Below, in pieces: positions 20,361 through 26,863 of a stretch of DNA of 36,871 nt. Where the stretch lies: NCBI RefSeq assembly GCF_000735455.1, contig NZ_JMPS01000015.1, positions 1 to 36,871 on the forward strand. The letters are read 5' to 3'. Origin of the DNA: Yokenella regensburgei ATCC 49455. GTDB taxonomy: Bacteria; Pseudomonadota; Gammaproteobacteria; Enterobacterales; Enterobacteriaceae. Every line of letters begins with the position of its first letter. Positions within the stretch are counted from its first letter, which is position 1. A model generated the notes under the pieces. That model worked only from the letters and a program-made list of their open reading frames with translations, was not told the DNA's origin and made no database searches. Made by a program: the position numbers and the translations under genes.

Positions 20361-20455
20361 GGAAGATCGTCGTCTCCGGTGAGGCGGCTGGACTTCAAAT
20401 CCAGTTGGGGCCGCCAGCGGTCCCGGGCAGGTTCGACTCCTGTGATCTTCCGCCA
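20361..20455 (+). tRNA. selC: tRNA-Sec (UCA anticodon)
   Basis: The 95-nt selenocysteine tRNA. The long acceptor arm GGAAGATC pairs with GATCTTCC, the anticodon TCA is at 20395-20397 in CTTCAAA, the extra arm is long, the T-loop is GTTCGACTC, and the encoded CCA is at 20453-20455. It appears identical to the E. coli gene from memory. selC is a well-known integration site for P4-type islands (for example LEE, SPI-3 and PAI I of E. coli 536), and an integrase follows directly. Confidence 0.98.
20433..20455 (+). other. probable attL core at the selC 3' end
   Basis: P4-type integrases recombine within the 3' part of the tRNA gene, so the T-arm-to-CCA segment is the likely attL core. I found no second copy of this segment in the rest of the window, so attR, and therefore the island's far end, should lie beyond base 36871 or be lost. 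Confidence 0.6.
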
Positions 20456-20563
20456 ATAAACCTCTACCGAACTCTCCCGAAGTCAATAAATCCCCTTGTA
20501 ACCCTTATGCACCAAGATTTCCCTGTATCCCGAAGTCAACTGACCTCAACCCAAATCAGGTTG

Positions 20564-20702
20564 TTTTTGGGGGTGTCTTAGGGGGTGTTATTTTCCCTTA
20601 AAATATCAGCACCCCCATAATGTCAAAAATTCAATACATAACAATGACTTTTAACAACATCTTTGTTATACAAGGGGTGCATTGGGGGTATCGGGTTAGT
20701 TT
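20564..20702. repeat. G-rich repeats, candidate integrase arm sites
   Basis: The 299-bp gap between selC and int contains four related short blocks. GGGGGTGTC and GGGGGTGTT lie 14 bp apart (about 20568-20590). GCACCCCCA is inverted at about 20610, and AAGGGGTGC and GGGGGTATC lie at about 20680-20698. A second motif, CCCGAAGTCAA, occurs twice (about 20476 and 20528). Such repeats beside attL suit integrase arm-type or excisionase binding, but this is inference from position and repetition. Confidence 0.45.
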
Positions 20703-20754
20703 CTGGCAGAAATCCCCCTCAGGAGCATGAATTAATCAAAAGCCGGAGGATGTC

Positions 20755-21951
20755 ATGGCGCTAACCGATATTAAAGTGAAAACCGCGAAGCCAAAAGAAA
20801 AGCCCTATAAGCTGGCTGATGGCGGTGGTATGTATCTGCTGATTAACTCTAATGGTTCAAAATACTGGCGAATGAAGTACCGCTTCGCCGGTAAAGAAAA
20901 GATGCTTTCTATTGGCGTATACCCCGACGTTTCACTGGCCGACGCGCGCGAAAAACGAAGCGAAGCCAGAAAAATTCTCGCCGCAGGAATAGATCCTGGA
21001 GAAACAAAGAAAGAGGAAAAAATCGCTCAGAAAATGAGCCTGAAAAACACTTTCGAAGCTGTCGCCCGTGAGTGGCACCAGTCAAAAGCCGATCGATGGT
21101 CATTGCGCTATCGTGATGAAATTATTGATACTTTTGTGAAAGATATATTCCCCTATATTGGCAAGCGTCCTATTGCCGAAATCAAACCAATGGAGTTGTT
21201 GGAAGCACTACGAAAAATGGAGAAACGTGGAGCGCTGGAGAAAATGCGAAAAGTTCGCCAACGTTGCGGTGAGGTCTTCCGTTATGCGATAGTCACTGGT
21301 AGAGCTGAATATAATCCCGCTCCCGATCTTGCCAGCGCTTTAGCTACTCCAAAAAAGGTTCATTTCCCCTTCCTTACCTCCAGTGAACTTCCTTTTTTCC
21401 TCAAAGACTTAGCTGGTTATACTGGCAGTGTCATAACCAAAACGGCAACGCAGATTATTATGTTAACAGGAGTACGCACACAGGAACTACGTTTTGCCCG
21501 ATGGGAAGATATCGACTTTGAGAAGAAACTATGGGAAATCCCTGCTGAAGTGATGAAGATGAAGCGGCCTCATATTGTTCCCTTATCAGAGCAGGTTATT
21601 GTGTTATTTAAACTACTTGAACCGATCTCAAAGCATCATCCTCTCGTCTTTATCGGCAGAAACGATCCACGCAAACCTATCAGTAAAGAAAGTGTGAACC
21701 AAGTCATTGAATTACTAGGGTACAAAGGTCGACTCACAGGGCATGGTTTTCGCCACACGATGAGTACCATTTTACATGAGCAGGGCTTTAACTCGGCTTG
21801 GATTGAGACTCAACTTGCACATGTCGATAAAAACTCGATTCGTGGGACATATAACCATGCGCAGTATTTGGATGGTCGGCGTGAAATGATGCAGTGGTAT
21901 GCTGATTACATCAATAGCCTGAGCAGTGGAATGGAAAACAAAGTAGCATAA
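20755..21951 (+). CDS. int: P4-type tyrosine integrase of the selC island
   Basis: Site-specific recombinase that inserts and excises the island at selC. The protein is 398 aa. The N-terminal arm-binding DUF4102 domain (about 1-90) begins with the typical MALTDIKVKTAKP and has LADGGGMYLLI. The core-binding domain is about 100-190, and the catalytic domain about 205-385. The catalytic residues visible are R241 (GVRTQELRFARWED), H330 and R333 (GHGFRHTMS), H356 (LAHVDKN) and Y366 (TYNHAQYL). All are intact, so the enzyme may be active. The ATG at 20755 follows CCGGAGGATGTC, a strong ribosome binding site. The gene points away from selC, as in P4-like islands. Confidence 0.95.
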   Translation: MALTDIKVKTAKPKEKPYKLADGGGMYLLINSNGSKYWRMKYRFAGKEKMLSIGVYPDVSLADAREKRSEARKILAAGIDPGETKKEEKIAQKMSLKNTFEAVAREWHQSKADRWSLRYRDEIIDTFVKDIFPYIGKRPIAEIKPMELLEALRKMEKRGALEKMRKVRQRCGEVFRYAIVTGRAEYNPAPDLASALATPKKVHFPFLTSSELPFFLKDLAGYTGSVITKTATQIIMLTGVRTQELRFARWEDIDFEKKLWEIPAEVMKMKRPHIVPLSEQVIVLFKLLEPISKHHPLVFIGRNDPRKPISKESVNQVIELLGYKGRLTGHGFRHTMSTILHEQGFNSAWIETQLAHVDKNSIRGTYNHAQYLDGRREMMQWYADYINSLSSGMENKVA

Positions 21952-21960
21952 TCCCTGGAT

Positions 21961-21981
21961 GCTCAACCTTCTCGGTTGGGC
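21961..21981 (+). terminator. hairpin after the integrase gene
   Basis: GCTCAACC and GGTTGGGC form an 8-bp stem (one G-T pair) with a 5-nt loop, 9 bp after the int stop. The T-rich tract is weak (TCCTCCATTT). Confidence 0.55.
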
Positions 21982-22184
21982 GTCCTCCATTTCATGACTG
22001 CGCTTTAACTTCCCTCTCAAATATCAACCCTGCACTTCACTTTAAATAAACCTTAACTTTATTAAACCAGAAACTGACATGAGCGATTTTCAGTATCGTG
22101 CACTGCAGTAAATTTCCCGACGCTCATCTCCTTAATCTTGTATGGCAATTCGCATTTTACTCACCCCATACAGGAAAAAAGCCT

Positions 22185-22289
22185 ATGAAAAAATTTCTCA
22201 TTTTTGTCTCACTGGCAGCGCTGCCTTTTCTCATTGAGCGCTTAATGACTCTGATTCATCTCATCGTATTCTCAGTTCTGACTCAATAA
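22185..22289 (+). CDS. 34-aa hydrophobic small protein candidate
   Basis: The ATG at 22185 is preceded by AGGA at good spacing (CAGGAAAAAAGCCT). The product is 34 aa, starts MKKFLIFVSLAALPFLIERL, and is hydrophobic along nearly its whole length, with a possible single membrane helix. It overlaps the first cluster of the centromere-like repeats, so part of the reading may be coincidental. No family is recognised. Small hydrophobic peptides beside plasmid partition loci can be type I toxins, but there is no direct evidence of that here. Confidence 0.4.
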   Translation: MKKFLIFVSLAALPFLIERLMTLIHLIVFSVLTQ

Positions 22290-22354
22290 TCGCCCTTCAC
22301 ACATCCGGCAACGCCGGATGACTCAATCTCAATTCACATTTGACTCAACTAAGG
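22249..22354 (+). repeat. parC-like centromere: 11-bp iterons upstream of parM
   Basis: CTC-leading units recur at exact 11-bp steps. Cluster 1 is CTCTGATTCAT (22249), CTCATCGTATT (22260), CTCAGTTCTGA (22271) and CTCAATAATCG (22282), with a weak fifth, CCCTTCACACA (22293). Cluster 2 is CTCAATCTCAA (22322), TTCACATTTGA (22333) and CTCAACTAAGG (22344), again at 11-bp steps. A perfect hairpin lies between them. In plasmid R1, parC has 11-bp repeats in two clusters around the parMR promoter, which ParR binds, so the form and place fit a centromere/operator. The unit sequence is loose; the phase is the evidence. Confidence 0.65.
22302..22320. promoter_or_regulatory. perfect hairpin between the two iteron clusters
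   Basis: CATCCGGC (22302-22309) and GCCGGATG (22313-22320) form a perfect 8-bp stem with a 3-nt loop AAC. There is no T-run, so it is a poor terminator. It separates the upstream small reading frame and iteron cluster 1 from cluster 2 and parM. Confidence 0.6.
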
Positions 22355-22360
22355 TGCAAT

Positions 22361-23317
22361 ATGCGCATTTACATTGACGATGGTTCGACCCACATCAAAA
22401 TGCTGTGGGAGCAGCACAGCAAAACCTTTACCCACATCAGCCCTAACAGCTTCAAACGCGGATGGTCAGCCACGTTTGGCAGCGGTAAACCCTTTAACTA
22501 CACCGCTGGCAAAGAGAAGTATTCGTTCGACCTCATTTCCCCGGATTCACTTACCACCAGTAATATCGAATGGCAGTACAGTCCACTCAACGCAGTCGCT
22601 GTGCATCATGCCTTATTGACCAGCGGGCTCACGCCCCAGCGCGTGGATATCGTGGTGACGCTGCCGCTGGCGGAGTTCTATGATGAAGACTCCCAGTACC
22701 GGCTTGATAACATCGAGCGCAAGAAGAAGAGTCTGCTGCAAAGTGTGGAACTGAATAACGGTTACCCGTTCACCATCACCCGCGTTACCGTGCGACCGGA
22801 GTCCATTCCTGCCGGGATTGCGCTGTGCGATCAACTAGCGTCCTCCAACTCAGTGCTGATTGTTGACCTTGGCGGGACGACGCTGGATATCTCGCAGGTC
22901 GCGGGCCAGATGTCTTCGGTGTCGCGTATCTACGGCAATCCGGCGTTAGGTGTTTCACTGGTAACCGACGAGGTACAGCAGGCATTGCGTAAAGCCGGTA
23001 TGGCGCTGTCCCGCTACAACGTGGACCGATTGATTATCAAACGTTTTGACGACACGTACCTGGAGAACAATATCAACGATCCACTTGCTGTCGATGGAAT
23101 CAAACAGGCAATCCACAGCGGTATCGTGCGTTACCGGGCGCGGGTGCTGGAAGCAATTGATCGCTTCAAAGGCTATACCCATGTGGCTATTGTTGGCGGT
23201 GGAGCCTGTCTGCTGGCTGATGACATCCGTACTCACGTTAACCTGCGAGAAGATCGTTTCTTTGTCGCGCAGGATCCGCAGTTCGCGCTGGTACACGGTT
23301 TAAAAGCCATTGGTTGA
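22361..23317 (+). CDS. parM: ParM/StbA actin-like DNA segregation ATPase
   Basis: Actin-like protein whose filaments push apart DNA copies held by ParR on parC. The protein is 318 aa (R1 ParM 320). Actin-fold nucleotide motifs are intact: phosphate-1 IDDGSTHIKM at residues 5-14, phosphate-2 VDLGGTTLDIS with the catalytic-type aspartate D169, and adenosine-binding IVGGGA near 277. Runs such as VAVHHALLTSGL and GVSLVTDEVQ closely resemble R1 ParM. The start is ATG 22361 after AAGGTGCAAT; an upstream in-frame ATG (22340) would cut into the iterons. parR follows in an operon. A complete ParM on a chromosomal island is unusual, since these proteins normally serve low-copy plasmids. Confidence 0.93.
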   Translation: MRIYIDDGSTHIKMLWEQHSKTFTHISPNSFKRGWSATFGSGKPFNYTAGKEKYSFDLISPDSLTTSNIEWQYSPLNAVAVHHALLTSGLTPQRVDIVVTLPLAEFYDEDSQYRLDNIERKKKSLLQSVELNNGYPFTITRVTVRPESIPAGIALCDQLASSNSVLIVDLGGTTLDISQVAGQMSSVSRIYGNPALGVSLVTDEVQQALRKAGMALSRYNVDRLIIKRFDDTYLENNINDPLAVDGIKQAIHSGIVRYRARVLEAIDRFKGYTHVAIVGGGACLLADDIRTHVNLREDRFFVAQDPQFALVHGLKAIG

Positions 23318-23328
23318 CTGACGTGGTG

Positions 23329-23688
23329 ATGAACCGTAGAAAAGTACTGATTTATCTGCGCCCTGAAACACATGCCAGCGAGCGCTTTGCGGATACGAGG
23401 ATAGAAGCGCATTATCGGGGCGATCGCGGTGAACTATCGCGCACAGCTTTACTGGCAGGTATTGCGCTGGGAGAAATTGACAGCCGGTTACCGTCGGTAC
23501 TGGCGGCTCTGTTAGCTGACAATACGAGTCCGGAAACATTGCGAACCATGCTGTCGTCGTTTCTGAATATTCAGCCGGGTACTGCTCCACCTGCCGTGCT
23601 GACGACTACGGAGCCACAACCAAAGGTGGCAGGACAATCCACCAGCAGCGTTTCAGCGAAAAATCTGGCTGGTGCTCTGCCAGAATAA
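23329..23688 (+). CDS. parR: ParR/StbB centromere-binding adaptor
   Basis: DNA-binding partner of ParM: it would bind the iterons, repress the operon and cap ParM filaments. The protein is 119 aa (R1 ParR 117). It has an N-terminal ribbon-helix-helix-like part (about 1-60: MNRRKVLIYLRPETHASERF, then GELSRTALLAGIALGEIDSR), a helical middle (LPSVLAALLADN), and a polar low-complexity tail rich in Ser, Thr, Gln and Ala. The tail is like that of R1 ParR, whose C-terminus contacts ParM. The start is taken at ATG 23329, 11 bp after the parM stop. In-frame TTG (23314) and GTG (23323, 23326) codons are alternatives and would overlap or abut parM. No clear ribosome binding site is seen, so translational coupling is likely. 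Confidence 0.88.
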   Translation: MNRRKVLIYLRPETHASERFADTRIEAHYRGDRGELSRTALLAGIALGEIDSRLPSVLAALLADNTSPETLRTMLSSFLNIQPGTAPPAVLTTTEPQPKVAGQSTSSVSAKNLAGALPE

Positions 23689-23710
23689 TATCGTTTTACG
23701 CTATAAACCC

Positions 23711-23739
23711 GGACGCCCAGCCTTCGTGGTCGGGTGTCC
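23711..23739 (+). terminator. terminator of the parMR operon
   Basis: GGACGCCC and GGGTGTCC pair as an 8-bp stem with one G-T pair, 23 bp after the parR stop. A run of eight T follows about 13 bp later. The rest of 23740-23867 shows no gene I can support. Confidence 0.6.
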
Positions 23740-23989
23740 ACTTCACATCATGTTTTTTTTGACCAACACATAACACACAGTCCGCACAACAAAAATATTT
23801 TACTTTTACTCCGCTTCGAGTAACCTGACAGGTCGGATTCCCCCGGCGACAATATGCAGAGATAGCCATGGGCCGCAAACATACGCCATTCTCCTCCCTT
23901 TCGCGTCGAAAACGTCGAGCTGCAACTCTCAAAATCAAAGCCCTCATATACCGTGAACGTGGCACCTGGGGCGGCATCTTCTATGACGA

Positions 23990-24550
23990 ATGCGGTCATG
24001 GCCAGTCAGTTGCCAACGGCAACTGGACCTGGGCGATATCGTTTTTCTCGGCCATGATCCGGATGTTTTCTGGAATGCAGAGATTCTCACGGCGAATGTG
24101 GCCTTTGCCGATACAGTGGAAGATGCTGCGTTCAAGGAAGCCATGTCGAGACTACATACTGAAGACCAGCATCAGGCAGCGCATTTTAGTACAACTCAGA
24201 ACACCGATGCCAATGGCAACATCATCAGCTATACATTACTCCGCAGGCCTGAGCTGAGTTACCCGCAACTTGACGGAATGACCGTCGGTAATTTTGTCGA
24301 TAAACGGGTTCAGACGATTGTACGTGATAATCCTCCCCCGATTTACTGTGGTTACCGCATCTTACAGGGATACGCTGCCGGGACTGGCTTGCGAATGATA
24401 GTTGAGGCAAATGTATTAGACCGGAGTGTGATTGAGGCAGCCATTTCAGATTTTCGTGCTCGCGGGGAATGCAACTGGGTTTCTGACATACCGACACGTG
24501 TCCGTTATTCTGACAAGATTCACTGCAAACCAATCAACATGACAAAGTGA
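23990..24550 (+). CDS. unknown island protein, possibly frameshifted at its N-terminus
   Basis: 186 aa reading that looks like a real soluble protein (for example LDLGDIVFLGHDPDVFWNAE, YPQLDGMTVGNFVDKRVQ), with no signal peptide or membrane segment. I do not recognise the family. The ATG at 23990 has no good ribosome binding site and an in-frame stop lies just upstream. A second reading from 23868 in another frame (MGRKHTPFSSLSRRKRRAA, then a segment ending ECGHGQSVANGN) ends its protein-like character just where the first becomes convincing, near 24020. The simplest explanation is one gene from 23868 to 24550 with a one-base frameshift near 24010-24030. It follows parMR and lies on the same strand. 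Confidence 0.55.
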   Translation: MRSWPVSCQRQLDLGDIVFLGHDPDVFWNAEILTANVAFADTVEDAAFKEAMSRLHTEDQHQAAHFSTTQNTDANGNIISYTLLRRPELSYPQLDGMTVGNFVDKRVQTIVRDNPPPIYCGYRILQGYAAGTGLRMIVEANVLDRSVIEAAISDFRARGECNWVSDIPTRVRYSDKIHCKPINMTK

Positions 24551-24590
24551 GTAAGTTAAAAATGTACGCCCAGCCCCCAGAAACGAATCT

Positions 24591-24630
24591 CCTCATAGCC
24601 GCGCGGTTGACGACCGCGCTCAATATGAGG
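24591..24630 (+). ncRNA. nested hairpin hiding the ribosome binding site of the next gene
   Basis: Outer stem CCTCATA (24591-24597) with TATGAGG (24624-24630); inner stem GCGCGGT (24601-24607) with ACCGCGC (24613-24619) and loop TGACG. Both stems are perfect over 7 bp and nested. The outer 3' arm contains GAGG, the ribosome binding site of the ATG at 24638, so the folded form should block translation. This is a cis-regulatory RNA candidate; the ligand or trigger is unknown. Confidence 0.6.
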
Positions 24631-24637
24631 AAAGACG

Positions 24638-24958
24638 ATGACAAGAACCCGGGCAGAACGACGCCACCAGATGCGTCGAATGAAACTGAAAAGGCGACAC
24701 GACAACGCTAATGGTGACGGTAGCCCGGAACATCTGGGCCGCCATTATAAAACCCCGTGCAGTTGTTCCTGCTGGCTGTGTGGGCACCAGCGCCACTGGC
24801 ATGGGCCAGGTATGCAGGAGCGACGGGCTCGTGCGAAGGAGGCTGTTGCTTTAGGGCGAATAATGAAGGGCGCCGATCCCGATGGGATCCTGTTCCCTCA
24901 TCGCACCAAGCCGTACGTGTACTACTACACCTTGTCCCCTTCCAGGGCGATAATGTGA
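24638..24958 (+). CDS. small basic Cys-cluster protein, family not named
   Basis: 106 aa, strongly basic at the N-terminus (MTRTRAERRHQMRRMKLKRR). A cysteine/histidine cluster follows at about residues 41-54, CSCSCWLCGHQRHWHGP, then MQERRARAKEAV. The Cys-x-Cys-x-Cys-x2-Cys plus His pattern suggests metal (zinc) binding, and the basic start suggests nucleic-acid contact. I have a general memory of similar small proteins in phages and islands but cannot name a function. The ATG has GAGGAAAGACG upstream, part of which lies in the nested hairpin described at 24591-24630. A strong terminator follows. The C-terminal part after about residue 80 may be less conserved. Confidence 0.6.
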   Translation: MTRTRAERRHQMRRMKLKRRHDNANGDGSPEHLGRHYKTPCSCSCWLCGHQRHWHGPGMQERRARAKEAVALGRIMKGADPDGILFPHRTKPYVYYYTLSPSRAIM

Positions 24959-24964
24959 ATAACC

Positions 24965-25001
24965 AGCTCTCCCTGAGCATTTCGTTGCATCAGGGAGAGC
25001 T
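24965..25001. terminator. strong hairpin between convergent island genes
   Basis: AGCTCTCCCTGA and TCAGGGAGAGCT form a perfect 12-bp stem with a 13-nt loop. It lies 6 bp after the stop of the 24638-24958 gene and 5 bp from the stop of the minus-strand YidB-like gene, so it can serve both. Confidence 0.8.
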
Positions 25002-25006
25002 AAACA

Positions 25007-25375
25007 TCACTTCATGCGCTCACGAAGAATAGACAGTGCCGTATCAAGCATATTGCTGCCACCCAGTTGATGCGCTTCAGGAGACAAATGCTGTAATACG
25101 GCTGGCAGATGGGCACTCATCCAGTCGGTCACGTCCCCCGGAGAAATCCCCATATGCTGCGCTAACGAAGACAACTCATCGGCGCTGAACACACTACTGA
25201 TATGCTCAGGGGTAAGATTTTCAGTCGTCAGCTCACCTTCTTCCAGCGTCTTAAAGCGAGCCAGTAGTGCCGTAAAACCGCCCTCTTCCTGTACCCACGA
25301 TAAAAACGCCATCAGATTTGGATGCACGTCCGTTCCCTGGATAAAACACCCCAGAATATTGTTCAGAATCCCCAT
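25007..25375 (-). CDS. YidB-like protein (DUF937)
   Basis: 122 aa, related to E. coli YidB (DUF937 family). It shares the start pattern MGILNNILGCFIQG, the conserved LSWVQEEGGFTALLARF, and a later block with FSADELSSLAQHMGISPGDV, ending in a helix with LSPEAHQL. The function of the family is not established; there is no signal peptide, so it is probably cytoplasmic. The ATG at 25375 has GGGAGGTAGC just upstream. It is the last of a minus-strand series with the DUF3761 gene 13 bp upstream, which suggests co-transcription. Compared with YidB it lacks the glycine-rich middle segment. Confidence 0.85.
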   Translation of the reverse strand: MGILNNILGCFIQGTDVHPNLMAFLSWVQEEGGFTALLARFKTLEEGELTTENLTPEHISSVFSADELSSLAQHMGISPGDVTDWMSAHLPAVLQHLSPEAHQLGGSNMLDTALSILRERMK

Positions 25376-25388
25376 GCTACCTCCCCAC

Positions 25389-25832
25389 TTATTCTGTCAG
25401 CCATTGCGCCACGCCACCATGACGCGAACAGGAGCCACTGTGCTGCTTGCTGTGACTGAACGAACCGTCTTTACACCGTGCAGTAGCGCCTGGCTCAACC
25501 GTGTCTGGCACCGCTGCGGGTACTGGCTTTGGTCCTTTTACCGGAGCCGGAACAGGGGCTGACTGTTGTTCTGGCACCGGCAGCGGATTCTGCTTTTTCA
25601 CGAACCGACCACTTTTATCCCGTACAGCCACTGGGGCCGTATCCGTTGGCTGAGTCATGATATCGTCAGTCTTTGGTTTACGGGGGTGTGGAGCTTTTTT
25701 TGGCACAGGAGTATCTGTAGTTTGTTGAACATCAACTGAAGATTGTGCATCTTTCTTTGCCGGGGATGCAGCCATCGTCCCGGCGCTAAGAATGAAACTG
25801 CAGACAAGTAGCGTAACAGGTAATATGCGCAT
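25389..25832 (-). CDS. secreted DUF3761-type protein
   Basis: 147 aa with a clear Sec signal peptide (MRILPVTLLVCSFILSAGTMAA, cut near residue 22). A long disordered Pro/Lys/Thr-rich spacer (about 23-112) follows. The C-terminal module is TARCKDGSFSHSKQHSGSCSRHGGVAQWL, two cysteines with His, Ser and Gly, which is the DUF3761 pattern. The product is therefore probably periplasmic or surface-exposed, with a small disulfide-stabilised tail domain on a flexible stalk. The function of the family is unknown to me. It lies 13 bp upstream of the YidB-like gene on the same strand. Confidence 0.8.
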   Translation of the reverse strand: MRILPVTLLVCSFILSAGTMAASPAKKDAQSSVDVQQTTDTPVPKKAPHPRKPKTDDIMTQPTDTAPVAVRDKSGRFVKKQNPLPVPEQQSAPVPAPVKGPKPVPAAVPDTVEPGATARCKDGSFSHSKQHSGSCSRHGGVAQWLTE

Positions 25833-25920
25833 AGTTAAATTTCTCCGTTATACGAATGAACAAATAATCCTTAGCAACGGGAGATGCTTCCTGGCAAAAA
25901 TTTCAATGGGTTTTATGGTA

Positions 25921-26274
25921 TTATTGCGCTTTACCAAATATCTGCTGCGTCAGCGTTTTTTCTTTTTTGTCTGGTGTACGTGGGTAAAAGCGATCTTTGT
26001 AGCACTGTTTTGCTTCTGAGTTGCAGTGTACGCCATTGCTCAGGGTATATTCACCCAGATTAATATCCGTCCCGTTCCCCAGTGTCTTATCCAATTTGTT
26101 GTATGCCTGTTCGCCCAGATATTTAGACGTCATCCCCATAGAAATGCCTTCATCATCAACGCAGTATCCGGCTTTTTTATCACATACAACGCCACCAGCC
26201 GGAGAATAGACATCCGCTGCTAGTGCTGATGTTGAGGCCCCCAGTAATACAGCCATCACAAGTAATTTTTTCAC
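25921..26274 (-). CDS. YcgJ-like (Fels-1 prophage-like family) secreted protein
   Basis: 117 aa with a signal peptide (MKKLLVMAVLLGASTSALAA, cut after ALA). The mature part begins DVYSPAGGVVCDKKAGYCVD, very like E. coli YcgJ, and has four cysteines that could form two disulfides (VVCDKKAGYC and VHCNSEAKQC). The start codon is GTG at 26274 with GAGG six bases upstream. An ATG a few bases earlier is out of frame. The function of the YcgJ/Fels-1 family is unknown; a periplasmic location is likely. It is on the same strand as the two genes downstream but is separated by an 88-bp gap. Confidence 0.85.
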   Translation of the reverse strand: MKKLLVMAVLLGASTSALAADVYSPAGGVVCDKKAGYCVDDEGISMGMTSKYLGEQAYNKLDKTLGNGTDINLGEYTLSNGVHCNSEAKQCYKDRFYPRTPDKKEKTLTQQIFGKAQ

Positions 26275-26452
26275 ACCTCATCTCCTTCATTAAAATATTT
26301 GAACACCATAATTAGCTATCACAGAGAGCCTGATGATTACAATCTACGGACACCGACACAACAATAAAACCGTCTGATGGTAAATGCCGGACTGTGTGCC
26401 AGCATCCTTTCCTCCGGCGCTAACCGGCGGAAAATTCCGGCCCCCCGGCAAG

Positions 26453-26686
26453 TCAACCCAAACCGCCGTCATGAGCCTCCCTGCCCCGTATACCATTAAT
26501 TATCCGGGCGCGAAAACGACGCTCATGGTCGTCGCGGCAGTCCGCATCACAGAAGCATCCTTCTTTCAGTTGCTCACTGCAGTTATGACATGCCCCGGTG
26601 AAGGCCAGAGCCGGACGCAACCGTCTTCTCAGCAGCCGGGTCATCCGCGCCAGCTCTGCTTCCTGAGCCATATCCACAATATCCAT
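26453..26686 (-). CDS. TraR/DksA-type C4 zinc-finger small protein
   Basis: 77 aa from the ATG at 26686 (MDIVDMAQEAELARMTRLLR), which has AGGGGACTGGTG upstream. A longer open frame adds 54 residues without a ribosome binding site and is rejected. After a helical arm, the cysteines in GACHNCSEQLKEGCFCDADC give a C-x2-C and C-x-C-x3-C cluster like the short TraR/DksA-type zinc fingers of phages and conjugative plasmids. Plasmid TraR acts on RNA polymerase as a DksA/ppGpp mimic, but this protein is too divergent to assume that. It lies next to the porin gene, downstream of its terminator, on the same strand. Confidence 0.75.
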   Translation of the reverse strand: MDIVDMAQEAELARMTRLLRRRLRPALAFTGACHNCSEQLKEGCFCDADCRDDHERRFRARIINGIRGREAHDGGLG

Positions 26687-26816
26687 CACACCAGTCCCCT
26701 TAATTAAAACCCTATTTTCAGGACGGGAGCACCGATATAACTGTGATTTCATACACAAAATGTCGCAAATCACAGATAAACAGGATAATGGTTGCAGGAC
26801 CAGCAATGACGCCGGC

Positions 26817-26845
26817 AAAAAAAACCGGCCAGAATGGCCGGTTTT
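26817..26845 (-). terminator. rho-independent terminator of the porin gene
   Basis: AAAACCGGCC and GGCCGGTTTT form a perfect stem with a 5-nt loop. Read on the minus strand it is followed by eight T (26817-26824). It lies 19 bp past the porin stop. Confidence 0.93.
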
Positions 26846-26863
26846 CACTGCAGTCAGGCGAAC

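Noticed and set aside
26687..26848. N-terminal extension of the zinc-finger protein
   Set aside because: No ribosome binding site at 26848, and it runs into the porin terminator; AGGGGACTGGTG marks the start at 26686.
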